Part shown: positions 37,581-46,209 of the stretch, in pieces
Layout: each line of letters opens with the position of its first letter
Numbering within the stretch: position 1 is the first letter of the stretch
Source: an uncultured Clostridia bacterium
GTDB lineage: Bacteria; Bacillota; Clostridia; Peptostreptococcales; Anaerovoracaceae
Length of the DNA: 64,000 nucleotides
Assembly: GCA_934233735.1 (NCBI GenBank)
Contig: CAKQGQ010000010.1
Location: 18,766-82,765 of the forward strand
Reading direction: 5' to 3'
Translations under genes and position numbers: made by a program
Notes under the pieces: generated by a model
Databases searched by the model: none
Seen by the model: the letters and a program-made list of their open reading frames with translations, nothing else
Told to the model about the DNA's origin: nothing

Positions 37581-38651
37581 ATGGAACTTAACGAAAAATT
37601 ATACGAGCTGTCACAGCGCATTGAAGCTATCAAGGATTCGGTTTCTACCGAAGAAGCTACAAAAACCTCTATGATTATGCCGTTTTTTCAGTTATTAGGC
37701 TATGATGTTTTTAACCCTCTTGAATTCGTTCCTGAATTTACTGCAGACGTCGGCATTAAGAAGGGCGAAAAGGTCGATTACGCAATTATCATCGATGATG
37801 AGCCGCTTATCCTGATTGAGTGCAAGGCTTGCAATAAGCCTCTTGAGAAGCACTCTTCGCAGCTGTTCAGATATTTTGGCACGACCAGTGCAAAATTCGC
37901 AATCCTCACGAACGGGCTTACATATCAATTTTTCACCGACCTTGACGATAAAAATAAAATGGATCTGCGTCCTTTCCTTACGATAGACCTTTTGAGCTTG
38001 AAGGACCGTGATATCTCAGAGATTAACAAGTTCCAAAAAAGTGTAATTGATGTTGATGATATTTTAAATTCCGCCGAGAACTTAAAATATAGCCGCCTTA
38101 TCAAGGACTGTTTTGCTGAGAACATCGAAAACCCTTCTGTCGAATTCGTAAAATTCATCCTTAATTATGTATACGAGGGTGTCAAAACGCAAAAGGTGAT
38201 TGAGGATTTCACGCCTATCGTAAAGCGTGCCATTTCGCAGTACATCAGCGATTCGATGAACTCAAAGATTAAGGCTGCATTGAATAATCAGGATGAGCAT
38301 GAACCGAGCCCGTCCGAAAACGAAGCTGTGGCAGACGAGGAGCCTTCCGGCAAAGAAAAGAAGATTATTACAACCATCGAGGAACTTGAGGCTTATGCGA
38401 TAATCAAGTCGATTTTGCGAACCATCGTTGACGGCGACCGCATTGCCTACAGAGATACTGAAAGCTATTTCGGCATCTTGCTCGACGACAACAATCGGAA
38501 GTGGATTTGCAGGGTATTTTTGATGGCGGCTACAAAGTACTTGATGATTGCCGACGAAAACAAGCATGGCGTCCGTTGCAACATCGATAGTATTGATGAT
38601 ATTTATAAGTACGCTGACGAGCTGAAGGCTGCTTGCGAAAGATATTTGTAA
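37581..38651 (+). CDS. HsdR N-terminal-type nuclease, probable phage-defence gene
   Basis: 356 residues from MELNEKLYELSQ at 37581 (AAGGAG upstream). Residues 25-110 form a PD-(D/E)xK nuclease like the N-terminal domain of type I restriction subunits: EATKTSMIMPFFQLLGYDVF, Asp66 in EKVDYAI and Glu80-Cys-Lys82 in LILIECKAC. No helicase or specificity subunit follows. The rest is helical, with a linker near 245-260 and a C-terminal beta/alpha part. Placed after CI in the lysogenic transcript, it is likely an accessory that protects the lysogen. Target unknown. Confidence 0.75.
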   Translation: MELNEKLYELSQRIEAIKDSVSTEEATKTSMIMPFFQLLGYDVFNPLEFVPEFTADVGIKKGEKVDYAIIIDDEPLILIECKACNKPLEKHSSQLFRYFGTTSAKFAILTNGLTYQFFTDLDDKNKMDLRPFLTIDLLSLKDRDISEINKFQKSVIDVDDILNSAENLKYSRLIKDCFAENIENPSVEFVKFILNYVYEGVKTQKVIEDFTPIVKRAISQYISDSMNSKIKAALNNQDEHEPSPSENEAVADEEPSGKEKKIITTIEELEAYAIIKSILRTIVDGDRIAYRDTESYFGILLDDNNRKWICRVFLMAATKYLMIADENKHGVRCNIDSIDDIYKYADELKAACERYL

Positions 38652-38913
38652 TTTTGTCCATCAAAATTGCGCCCCTATTAAAACACACTATTTGATATAG
38701 ATTATTCCATTCTGCCCGTCTTTGTTAGTTGTTATAATTAATAGTTGTAACGATTTAATGAATATGGCGTAAATTAACGGATTATCTATGTAAATAAACT
38801 TTCGTTGCATAATTTTGCTTCCCTTCCGGGGCGCAAATATAATTATATTCTTGCAACGAGTGAAATACTATTGGTAATATTTAGGGAAATTTTCGAGAAA
38901 CGAGAGGTAATAT

Positions 38914-38988
38914 ATGTTGTTCTTTTTCTTTGGTAACGGCGGGGTTCTTCATGGGATGTCTTGGACGAAGAGGATAGCGAATTGGTGA
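38914..38988 (+). CDS. Possible 24-residue peptide before dinD
   Basis: ATG at 38914 after GAGAGGTAATAT encodes MLFFFFGNGGVLHGMSWTKR and stops inside the palindrome. Its start resembles the DinD start (MFFFFND) at DNA level, so it may be a duplicated remnant or a leader peptide. Weak support. Confidence 0.3.
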   Translation: MLFFFFGNGGVLHGMSWTKRIANW

Positions 38989-39004
38989 CAAATTGTCACC
39001 AATT
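38980..39004. promoter_or_regulatory. 25-bp palindrome upstream of dinD
   Basis: AATTGGTGACAA-A-TTGTCACCAATT: 12-bp arms without mismatch around one base, 48 bp before the dinD start codon. Likely an operator for a dimeric regulator. It does not match the LexA consensus. Confidence 0.65.
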
Positions 39005-39052
39005 GAAACTGAGATTGAAAATATTTAAGAAAACTATCGAAGGGAGATTTAT

Positions 39053-39916
39053 ATGTTTTTCTTTTTTAATGATGAAAATAATAATAGCTTTGAAGAAATC
39101 AAACACATTGACGAGAATGGAAAGGAATACTGGCTTGCAAGAGAACTGCAAGAGGTTCTCGGATATGCCAAATGGCAAAATTTTGAGAATATAATCGATA
39201 AAGCAAAGGAGTCTTGCAGAAACAGCGGATTTTCAACGCTTGAATGTTTTACCGACATCAGTAAAACATCGGCCATGCCAAACGGCGGCTTTAAAGATGT
39301 CGGCGACATTATGCTTAATCGCTATGCCTGCTACCTCATCGCGCAGAACGGCGACCCTAAAAAAGAATCCATCGCCCTTGCGCAAACTTATTTCGCGGTT
39401 CAAACCCGCAGGCAGGAGCTTCAAGATCAGTTTAACCAGCTGACCGAAGATCAGCGCCGTCTCGCTATTCGCGGCGAACTTATTGAGCACAACAAGTCTC
39501 TTGTCGAAGCTGCACAGCAGGCAGGTGTGGAAACGCGCGGCGATTTTGCCAAGTTTCAGAATCGCGGTTACCAAGGCCTGTACGGTGGTTTAGGTGCTAA
39601 AGACATTCATGCTCGTAAGGGTCTGAAGAAAAGTCAGAATATTCTCGATCATATGGGCAGTGAAGAGCTTGCCGCGAATCTCTTCCGCGCGACACAGACA
39701 GATGCGAAACTTCGCAGAGAGAACATTCAAGGTAAAGAAAGCGCTAACGAAACGCATTACGACGTCGGTGCCAAGGTTCGCAAGACTATCGAAGAGCTCG
39801 GCGGTACGATGCCAGAGGATCTTCCTACTCCTGATAAAAGCATTCAGCAGCTTCGCAAGGAGGAAAAGAATCGCCTCGACTCGGATGACCAGCTCACTAT
39901 GGATATTTTGAAATAA
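39053..39916 (+). CDS. dinD: DNA damage-inducible protein D (DinD)
   Basis: 287 residues. The Bro-N-like N-terminus (EIKHIDENGKEYWLARELQE, LGYAKWQNFENIIDKAKESC) and the conserved GFKDVGDIMLNRYACYLIAQ, then FQNRGYQGLYGGL and KKSQNILDHMGSEELAANLF, are diagnostic. In Escherichia coli DinD binds RecA and inhibits its filaments. In this prophage it could dampen the host SOS response or recombination during lysogeny. It lies between the nuclease and integrase genes on the rightward transcript. Confidence 0.9.
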   Translation: MFFFFNDENNNSFEEIKHIDENGKEYWLARELQEVLGYAKWQNFENIIDKAKESCRNSGFSTLECFTDISKTSAMPNGGFKDVGDIMLNRYACYLIAQNGDPKKESIALAQTYFAVQTRRQELQDQFNQLTEDQRRLAIRGELIEHNKSLVEAAQQAGVETRGDFAKFQNRGYQGLYGGLGAKDIHARKGLKKSQNILDHMGSEELAANLFRATQTDAKLRRENIQGKESANETHYDVGAKVRKTIEELGGTMPEDLPTPDKSIQQLRKEEKNRLDSDDQLTMDILK

Positions 39917-39952
39917 ATTTTATGGACTATAGCGACAATATTAGGAGTTTTT

Positions 39953-41512
39953 ATGAGTTACTTTGACAGACTGCCCGATGGGCTCTATTGTATCTACCTC
40001 AGGAAGAGCCGCGAAGATGCGGAAGCTGAACGGCACGGCGAAGGTGATACGCTTTTGCGGCATGAAACTATGCTGATGAATTTAGCAAAACGATATAATA
40101 TCACCATCGGGGCAGTCTATAAGGAGATTGTCTCCGGGGAATCAATTGACGCCCGCCCGGAGGTTCAAAAGGTCATCCATGAGGTTGAACAGGGCAAATG
40201 GGCAGGAGTTCTGGTTGTCGAAGTTGAAAGACTTGCCCGTGGTGATACGCTCGATCAAGGAATTATTGCGCGGGCGTTTTCCATTTCCGGTGCGCTGATT
40301 GTGACACCAATGCGCGTGTATAACCCGGCTGAGCCTGCGGACATGGAATATTTCGAGTTCGGTCTTTTTATGTCTCGCCGGGAATACGCGACTATCAACC
40401 GCCGTATTCAGGCAGGGCGGGTCGCATCCGTTAAGGAGGGTAAGTGGATTTATTCCTGTGCGCCTTATGGGTACGTGCGCGTGAAACTCGAGAACGATAA
40501 GGGCTGGACGCTTGCCTTTCATCCAGAAGAGTCTGAGGTTGTCCGCCTTATATGGCAGCTCTATCTTTATGAGCGGCTCGGCAGCTATCAGATTGCAGAG
40601 AAGCTCGCTGCGCGTGGAATCAAGAACCGCAGCGGCAAGCCGTTTTCGCCGTACACGATTCGGGATATTATTGACAACATCGTTTATGCGGGCTATATCA
40701 AGAAGGGCGAACGCCCGGAGGTAAAAGTGATTGTTGACGGGTGCGTTGTGAAGCGCCGTATTAAGAATCCGAATCCGCTCATCGTCAAGGGAATTCACCC
40801 TGCGTTTATCACGCTCGAAGAATATGAGCTCGGTCAGCAGATAAAAAAGAATAATACCATCCCGTCTGTCAATTCGCGGCACGGGCTTCAGAATCCACTT
40901 GCAGGAATCTGCAAATGCGGGCTGTGTGGCCGCACAATGCTCCGGCAGGATGTCTTTCGTCGTGGGCGGCATGACATTCGCTTCTTGTGCAACAATGTTC
41001 ACTGCGATAATACGTCGAGCAAATTCGACCTTGTGGAAGACGCCGTACTGGATGCACTCAATGCATGGACGCGGCGCTTTGAGCTCTCGCTAGTTCCTCT
41101 TCAAGTGAAAGAGGACACTTTCGAGGCGGACATTGCCAGACTGGAAAAAGAAAAGACTGCCCTGCAGGGACAGACGGAGAAGCTTTACGATTTGCTGGAG
41201 CGTGGTGTGTACGATGAGGCTCTCTTTCTGAAACGGAGTCGTGAGCTTGCTATGCGAATTGCCGATGCTGATTCTGCGATTAAAAGAATTGCTGCTGAGC
41301 AGAAGGAGAAACAACAGGTTGTTACGCTTGAGGAATTTATGGAGAGGGTTAAGACGGTTCGCGATGTCTACGCACACACCGAAAGGGTTGAAGATAAGAA
41401 TCTACTGCTTAAATCTGTTTTTAAGGAGATTCGCTACACAAAAACGACCGGAGGCGTCGGTCACGAAAGTGACTTCGTGCTTGAAATTCAGCCGATTGTG
41501 GACTTTTTATAG
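39953..41512 (+). CDS. Large serine integrase
   Basis: 519 residues. Resolvase-type catalytic domain with Ser19 in YCIYLRKSREDAE, then VVEVERLARGDTLDQGII and VTPMRVYNP. The recombinase domain (IWQLYLYERLGSYQIAEKLA, PYTIRDIIDNIVYAGYI) and the zinc beta-ribbon (CKCGLCGRTM to CNNVHCDN) follow. A C-terminal coiled coil controls direction. It integrates the phage genome at short-core attB/attP sites. The stop codon is 7 bp before the phage attachment arm. No recombination directionality factor is recognised. Confidence 0.95.
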   Translation: MSYFDRLPDGLYCIYLRKSREDAEAERHGEGDTLLRHETMLMNLAKRYNITIGAVYKEIVSGESIDARPEVQKVIHEVEQGKWAGVLVVEVERLARGDTLDQGIIARAFSISGALIVTPMRVYNPAEPADMEYFEFGLFMSRREYATINRRIQAGRVASVKEGKWIYSCAPYGYVRVKLENDKGWTLAFHPEESEVVRLIWQLYLYERLGSYQIAEKLAARGIKNRSGKPFSPYTIRDIIDNIVYAGYIKKGERPEVKVIVDGCVVKRRIKNPNPLIVKGIHPAFITLEEYELGQQIKKNNTIPSVNSRHGLQNPLAGICKCGLCGRTMLRQDVFRRGRHDIRFLCNNVHCDNTSSKFDLVEDAVLDALNAWTRRFELSLVPLQVKEDTFEADIARLEKEKTALQGQTEKLYDLLERGVYDEALFLKRSRELAMRIADADSAIKRIAAEQKEKQQVVTLEEFMERVKTVRDVYAHTERVEDKNLLLKSVFKEIRYTKTTGGVGHESDFVLEIQPIVDFL

Positions 41513-41518
41513 GCTCGG

Positions 41519-41542
41519 TATATATCGTTAATGGGGATATGT
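41519..41542. other. attR (phage arm plus core)
   Basis: The phage arm TATATATCGTTAATG (41519-41533) is the exact reverse complement of the arm at attL. It is followed by GGGA and the core TATGT (41538-41542). To the right begins the N-terminal half of the GH18 gene, minus strand. Confidence 0.85.
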
Positions 41543-42088
41543 ATAACCCCATTCATACGTCATAAGCAGGCAATAATCCGCAGCCTGCCCCATACCCGCA
41601 TAGTCGTGTCCCTGATACAAAAGTCCCGGCTGATCCGTGCTGACCTTCGGTGCCAAAGCCACCGTTGTCAGACAGTCCAACGGCCGCAGCCGCTGCCTCG
41701 TATCCGCAATCAGCCGCACATAGTCATCGGCATACTCGGCTGCAAGATACTCGAAATCAAAATCGACGCCGCCCATATTTTTATTCCGTATATTTGCTTC
41801 GATATTGCTTATTAAATTTTCGCGCGCATTGGGATTTTCAAAAATGCGAATTGCGATATTGTCGTTAAAGTTTCCCTGTGCGTCCAGCGGCGTCAGCACC
41901 ATCATCGGGCGAACGCCTGCCTGCTTGGCAGGAATGATTAGATTCGCGTCCTCGAGGTTAATCAATTCTCCATCCTCGGTAAATCCGTAACTGAAAGAGG
42001 CCACCCACGAAAGCCGGGGCAGCCACCAGTTTAAAGTTTCTTCTGAAATTGAAGGATACGCATATCCGTTTACAATATAATCCGCCAT
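41538..42088 (-). pseudogene. GH18 glycosidase, N-terminal part, separated by prophage
   Basis: Starts MADYIVNGYAYPSISE at 42088 (GGGAGGTCGGAAC upstream) and runs 183 codons plus two bases to the core. Motifs: LSWVASFSYGFTEDGELINL, GVRPMMVLTPLDAQG, and the catalytic GGVDFDFEYL (DxDxE, Glu as proton donor). It closes with LMTYEWGYTY. After the core the frame reads into phage DNA and stops within a few codons. With 3294-3686 it restores a YaaH/SleL-like N-acetylglucosaminidase lacking LysM domains. Confidence 0.9.
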
Positions 42089-42144
42089 GTTCCGACCTCC
42101 CTGACATATTTTATGCCAAGGCTGCCCCTGCAATGCCTGTTTTC

Positions 42145-42858
42145 TTATTGCAGTTCCCCCTCTTCAATATATCCGTTTTCGACCATGCACTCAAGCACCT
42201 GCTGCCTCCGTTCTTCCGCCAGCGTTGGGTTGACATCCGGCGAATATACGGATGGCGCATTCGGCACCCCCGCAAGCATGGTAGCCTCGTAATCGTTTAA
42301 ATTAATAGGGTCTTTGCCGTAATATCCATGCGAAGCGTCGTACACATTATAATAGCCCGAGCCGAAGTAAATCGAATTGACATAAAGCTCGAAAATCGTT
42401 TTCTTCTCACAAAGCTTTTCAAGTGTCTTTGATACGAAAATCTCTGCAACCTTTCGGCTGAACTTCTTTTCCTGTGTAAAGTACCAGTTCTTCGCAAGCT
42501 GCTGTGTAATCGTGCTTCCGCCCTCAATCAGCTTCCCCGCTTCTATATTATGCCAGGCTGCTCTGGCAGTCGCCAGAATATCAAAGCCATGGTGCTTGAA
42601 AAAACGACGATCCTCCGCGGAAATAACCGCGTCTATATACCTTTGCGGGAGCTCATCAAAGGTCGTATAATGCTCCTGCTGCTGAATTTCTTCAACCTTT
42701 TGCGATACGGGCGTCTCGCTGACCGCCTCTTTATAAAGCTGATAACCGCTCCTTATTACAACCGCCGATACTGCCGCCGCAAAAATAACAAGAACAACCA
42801 GAAAGGTCTCCAGATATTTTTTAAATTTGCTTTTTTTCTTTTTCCCCTTATTTCTCAA
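42145..42858 (-). CDS. Monofunctional peptidoglycan transglycosylase (GT51)
   Basis: 237 residues. Basic N-terminus, one transmembrane anchor (FLVVLVIFAAAVSAVVIRSG), then the GT51 motifs: ISAEDRRFFKHHGFD (catalytic Glu), EGGSTITQQLAKN, KKTIFELYVNSIYFGSGYYN and ATMLAGVPNAPSVYSP. It polymerises lipid II into glycan on the outer membrane face. No transpeptidase domain. The gene lies upstream of the GH18 gene on the same strand (57 bp), which may link wall synthesis with turnover. Confidence 0.93.
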   Translation of the reverse strand: MRNKGKKKKSKFKKYLETFLVVLVIFAAAVSAVVIRSGYQLYKEAVSETPVSQKVEEIQQQEHYTTFDELPQRYIDAVISAEDRRFFKHHGFDILATARAAWHNIEAGKLIEGGSTITQQLAKNWYFTQEKKFSRKVAEIFVSKTLEKLCEKKTIFELYVNSIYFGSGYYNVYDASHGYYGKDPINLNDYEATMLAGVPNAPSVYSPDVNPTLAEERRQQVLECMVENGYIEEGELQ

Positions 42859-42936
42859 AATCTCATCCCCCCATCTGCCTCTCTATTCTACCATACGCAC
42901 CCCTGCTTTGAAAGACCTCTTTCCTTACAAAAGAAA

Positions 42937-42967
42937 CCCAAACCTTACATTTTCGTAAGGATTCGGG
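42937..42967 (-). terminator. Terminator after lysO-like gene
   Basis: CCCGAATCCTTAC / GTAAGGTTTGGG (minus strand), an imperfect stem of about 12 bp around GAAAAT, followed by TTTCTTTTG. Ends the leftward purine/LysO transcript. Confidence 0.7.
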
Positions 42968-43019
42968 CTCTAGTCCGTCAATATTCTTTCAGCTTTCTTA
43001 AGAGCGAAATTTTCTGCGT

Positions 43020-44027
43020 TTACCCGAAGAGCGAAACTCCGATAGGAAGCAAAAAAGGTACTGCCAGTGTCGTAATTGTTCCGCTGATCAGTGCTACCAG
43101 TCCAAGTTCCGGTCCGACCGCTTTGCTCACCGGTATCAGCATCGTGTCCATGCAGCCGCCTGCTCCTGATGCAATCGCACTGCCTTTGCTGATTTTTACC
43201 AGAAGCGGAAGCAATGCAACCGTGAATACATCGCGGGAGACATTGACAATGAAGCCATAAACACCTGCTTCAATGCCGTACGCCTCGGTTAAAAATGCGC
43301 CCGTAAGGCTGTAATATCCCATGCCGCTCGCCGATAAAACCGACCAGTTCAGAGGCACATGAAGCAAAAGTCCTCCGAAAAAACCGCCAAGCAAGCACCC
43401 AATAAAGATTGAAAGCGGCAGGAATAGAATCCGAAGCCCCAACCTGCGTATGTATACAAAAACGCTTTTATTCGATGCCAGCATTACGCCTGCGCCCGTA
43501 TAAAGAAAAATCAGCGATATGGTCAGTGCCGTATCCAGCCACTCGTTTTCACCTTTTGGTACTAAAAAACAGCCTGCAAGAATTCCGATTGCAATAAACG
43601 CGGGCATTGCAACGAGAAGGACAGGAAATCCCCCCTTCTCTGCCTCTTCCTGTGGCTGCGGCTTCAACTCAGCCGCAATCGTCTCAGAAGTCTGTCCGGC
43701 TGTTCCGTCAGCCCTTTCTGCCTCCCGCTCGGCCAAAAGTCTAAGACGAATTTTTTCGAGCGGCATAACCGTCTTTTCGCAGAGAACTGTCAGCCCGACG
43801 CTGCAAAAAATCGCCGCAAGCGAAATCAAAAGGCATTTCAGGCCGATGCTTCCGAGATTCTTCATAACCGTATCGGAAAGCCCGATATTCAGTCCGATTA
43901 CTGTCATCAGGACAAACAACGCTGCATTCATAAGAAAGTCGGATGCTTTCAATGCGCGTGAAGGGAGTCCTCTCCAGTTGATAACTGCGCCTAATGTAAT
44001 GCAGATAAAAGGTATATACAAAAACAT
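43020..44027 (-). CDS. LysO-family lysine exporter
   Basis: 335 residues, about eight to ten transmembrane segments. Motifs include ASDFLMNAALFVLMTVIGLN, SGMGYYSLTGAFLTEAYGIE, VSRDVFTVALLPLLVKIS and GAGGCMDTMLIPVSKAVGPE, typical of the LysO (DUF340) family that exports lysine. A charged loop near residues 95-130 separates the two halves. Begins 5 bp after the phosphoribosyltransferase gene and so is probably cotranscribed. Confidence 0.88.
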   Translation of the reverse strand: MFLYIPFICITLGAVINWRGLPSRALKASDFLMNAALFVLMTVIGLNIGLSDTVMKNLGSIGLKCLLISLAAIFCSVGLTVLCEKTVMPLEKIRLRLLAEREAERADGTAGQTSETIAAELKPQPQEEAEKGGFPVLLVAMPAFIAIGILAGCFLVPKGENEWLDTALTISLIFLYTGAGVMLASNKSVFVYIRRLGLRILFLPLSIFIGCLLGGFFGGLLLHVPLNWSVLSASGMGYYSLTGAFLTEAYGIEAGVYGFIVNVSRDVFTVALLPLLVKISKGSAIASGAGGCMDTMLIPVSKAVGPELGLVALISGTITTLAVPFLLPIGVSLFG

Positions 44028-44032
44028 AAATC

Positions 44033-44587
44033 TTATTCTTTCACGCTTCCGTCCGGATTAAATACCGGAAGTTTTTCAAGGAAAATAATATCATCCCTGT
44101 CAGCCGCAGCACCTTCTGCCAAAACCGCCATCTTTCCGATGATATTTCCGCCTGCTCTTTCTACGAGATTTTCAATCGAACGAAGAGACTCACCCGTACT
44201 GATTACATCGTCAACGATAAGGACTCTCTTTCCTTTAATCAGGTCGATTTCCTTCTGTCCGATGCATAAAGTCTGGATGTGATCTGTCGTAATCGAATCA
44301 ACTTCCGTTGTAATGATATTGTCCATGTAGATTTTCGGTCCTTTTCTTGCCACTACATAGTCATTTACGCCCGCCTGTCTTGCCATCTCATAGATTAGAG
44401 GAATGCTCTTTGCCTCTGCAGTCACCATGATGTCAAACTTCGGAGCTTTTTTCAGCAGTTCTCTTGCCGAAGCCACCGTGATTTCCACATCACTGAACAT
44501 AATAAACGCGCCGATATATAAATCGTCCGTAACTTTAAATAAAGGCAGCTGCCTCTTCAAACCCGCTATGGTCATTTCATAAAACAT
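44033..44587 (-). CDS. Purine-type phosphoribosyltransferase
   Basis: 184 residues from MFYEMTIAGLKRQL at 44587 (AAAGGAAGACGCAT upstream). The PRPP-binding loop GKRVLIVDDVISTGESLRS is clear. FDIMVTAEAKSIPLIYEMAR and YVVARKGPKIYMD resemble adenine/xanthine phosphoribosyltransferases. It would convert a purine base and PRPP to the nucleotide. The base used cannot be decided. Neighbouring permease genes support purine salvage. Confidence 0.85.
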   Translation of the reverse strand: MFYEMTIAGLKRQLPLFKVTDDLYIGAFIMFSDVEITVASARELLKKAPKFDIMVTAEAKSIPLIYEMARQAGVNDYVVARKGPKIYMDNIITTEVDSITTDHIQTLCIGQKEIDLIKGKRVLIVDDVISTGESLRSIENLVERAGGNIIGKMAVLAEGAAADRDDIIFLEKLPVFNPDGSVKE

Positions 44588-44656
44588 ATGCGTCTTCCTT
44601 TCTGTATCTGTTCTTTTTTCATTATACACTTTCTTACAATAAATTTCAACAAGAAA

Positions 44657-44680
44657 CAGGCACCCCAAAGGAAGCGCCTG
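44657..44680 (-). terminator. Terminator after purine permease gene
   Basis: CAGGCGC / GTGCCTG (minus strand), 7-bp stem with one G-T pair, followed by TTTCTTGTT. Lies between the permease stop and the phosphoribosyltransferase start, so the latter probably has its own promoter. Confidence 0.65.
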
Positions 44681-44746
44681 TCTCTCGCGGAGCCCGGCAA
44701 AATTCCGGATTCCATTTGGTAATATATTGTTTTCAAAGAGAAATTG

Positions 44747-46153
44747 CTACATTGTGATGAAGATGAACTTCAGGCAGAACAGCAATCCGATGATTGCAAC
44801 CATGATGTCCTTCTTCTCGAATTTTCCTGTGAAAATAGCGATTAAAGTGTATGCGATGGAACCGATTCCGATGCCGTTCGCGATGGAGTATGTAAGCGGC
44901 ATCATAATCAGTGTCAGGAATGCAGGAGCTGCAGACTTTAAGTCTGTCATGTCTACATTCTTGAAGTTTCCGAGCATCAGAACGCCTACATAAATCAGTG
45001 CCGGAGCTGTTGCGCAAGCAGGAACAATGCTTGCAAGTGGTGTCAAGAACAGACATACGAAGAAGCAGCATGCAACAACGAGGGATGTCAGACCGGTTCT
45101 TCCGCCTGCAGCAACGCCGGATGCGGATTCAACGAAGGTTGTACATGTGGAAGTTCCCAGAACTGCACCGGAAACCGTTGCGATGGAGTCACATGCCATG
45201 CACTGGTCAAGGTTAATCGGGTCACCGTTTTCATCCATAAGGTCAGCCTGTGCAGCCGTTCCGTACAGCGTTCCGATTGTATCGAACATGTCAACCAGGC
45301 AGAACGTGATGATGTACATGATTGCACTGAATATGCCGCCTACAAACTGCGGGCTGAATGCGTGCGCCCATGAAGAAGCCTTAAATACGCCTACCACACC
45401 AATCTGTGTGAAATCTTTGAAGGACTGTCCAATCTGCGTAACATCGAAAGAAGGCACTGTGCCGCTCAATATATAGTAAAGAACTGCGGTTGCGATGATT
45501 CCCAGCAAAACATTTCCCTTCACATTGAGTTTTCCTAAGATAACGATAATCAGGAAGCCCACTAATGCCAGAAGTGCCGGAAGAACAGTTGCAATTCCGC
45601 CTTCGCCGTTAATCGCTCCGTGAATGTCAACAAACTGCGTTAATGTGTACTGGTTTGCCTGGATGATTCCAACGTTCTGGAATCCGATATAAGTGATGAA
45701 AAGGCCAATACCTGCAGGAATGGCTTTTTTCAAACATTCAGGCATTGCTTTTGCGATGTACTGTCTTGCGCCTGTCACGGAAAGCACGAGGAAGATGAGC
45801 CCGGAAATCAAAATGATAACCAAACCTGCCTGATAACCCTGTACACAGTCTCCACCGGAAATAACCTGCGGAAGGATGAAGCTTACGAAGAAGAAAGAGT
45901 TAAGTCCCATGCCGCAAGCCTGTGCAAAAGGCATTTTCGCATAGAATGCCATCAGTAAAGTACCGATTGTAGCGGCTAAAATTGAAGCTACATAAACAGC
46001 GTTCCAAATTTCAGTCAGGCCTTCTGTGAAGCCCGTAACCTGATTCGGATTTACAAAGATAATATAAGCCATTGCAAAGAATGTGGTAAAGCCTGCGATA
46101 ATTTCAGTCTTCACCGTTGAGCCATGCTCGGTGATTTTGAAAAATTTGTCCAT
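44747..46153 (-). CDS. NCS2 purine permease (AzgA/PbuG-like)
   Basis: 468 residues from MDKFFKITEHGSTVKTEI at 46153, with GAGAGGACACAATACA upstream. An in-frame TTG 24 bases earlier is less likely. Motifs: AGFTTFFAMAYIIFVNPNQV, FAQACGMGLNSFFF, DMFDTIGTLYGTAAQADL and TCTTFVESASGVAAGGRTGL. These mark the hypoxanthine/guanine/adenine permease group. It imports purine bases by proton symport for the neighbouring phosphoribosyltransferases. About 13 transmembrane segments. Confidence 0.92.
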   Translation of the reverse strand: MDKFFKITEHGSTVKTEIIAGFTTFFAMAYIIFVNPNQVTGFTEGLTEIWNAVYVASILAATIGTLLMAFYAKMPFAQACGMGLNSFFFVSFILPQVISGGDCVQGYQAGLVIILISGLIFLVLSVTGARQYIAKAMPECLKKAIPAGIGLFITYIGFQNVGIIQANQYTLTQFVDIHGAINGEGGIATVLPALLALVGFLIIVILGKLNVKGNVLLGIIATAVLYYILSGTVPSFDVTQIGQSFKDFTQIGVVGVFKASSWAHAFSPQFVGGIFSAIMYIITFCLVDMFDTIGTLYGTAAQADLMDENGDPINLDQCMACDSIATVSGAVLGTSTCTTFVESASGVAAGGRTGLTSLVVACCFFVCLFLTPLASIVPACATAPALIYVGVLMLGNFKNVDMTDLKSAAPAFLTLIMMPLTYSIANGIGIGSIAYTLIAIFTGKFEKKDIMVAIIGLLFCLKFIFITM

Positions 46154-46209
46154 TGTATTGTGTCCTCTCTTATTCAAATTCTTTTGTCATATTAACTGCT
46201 GTATTGAAA

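Larger units (their letters stand above)
38652..39052. other. Gap between nuclease gene and dinD: inverted repeats and small ORF
   Basis: The 400-bp gap holds a wide inverted repeat CGTTGCA (38803-38809) / TGCAACG (38852-38858). Between the arms a second, AT-rich partial repeat (ATAATTTTGC / GCAAATATAATTAT) could extend the stem. A 24-codon ORF and a 25-bp palindrome follow. No other gene is seen. Confidence 0.55.
3682..41542. mobile_element. Complete contractile-tailed prophage in a GH18 gene
   Basis: About 37.86 kb lie between two copies of the core TATGT (3682-3686 and 41538-41542). All modules are present: integrase, repressor pair, early genes, methyltransferase, late activator, HNH nuclease with terminase, portal, protease, capsid, connector, sheath, tube, tape measure, baseplate, fibres, endolysin and holin. 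The late gene order matches the PBSX/XkdA-like myovirus plan of Firmicutes. No frameshifted structural gene was seen, so the prophage may be able to form particles. Confidence 0.93.
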
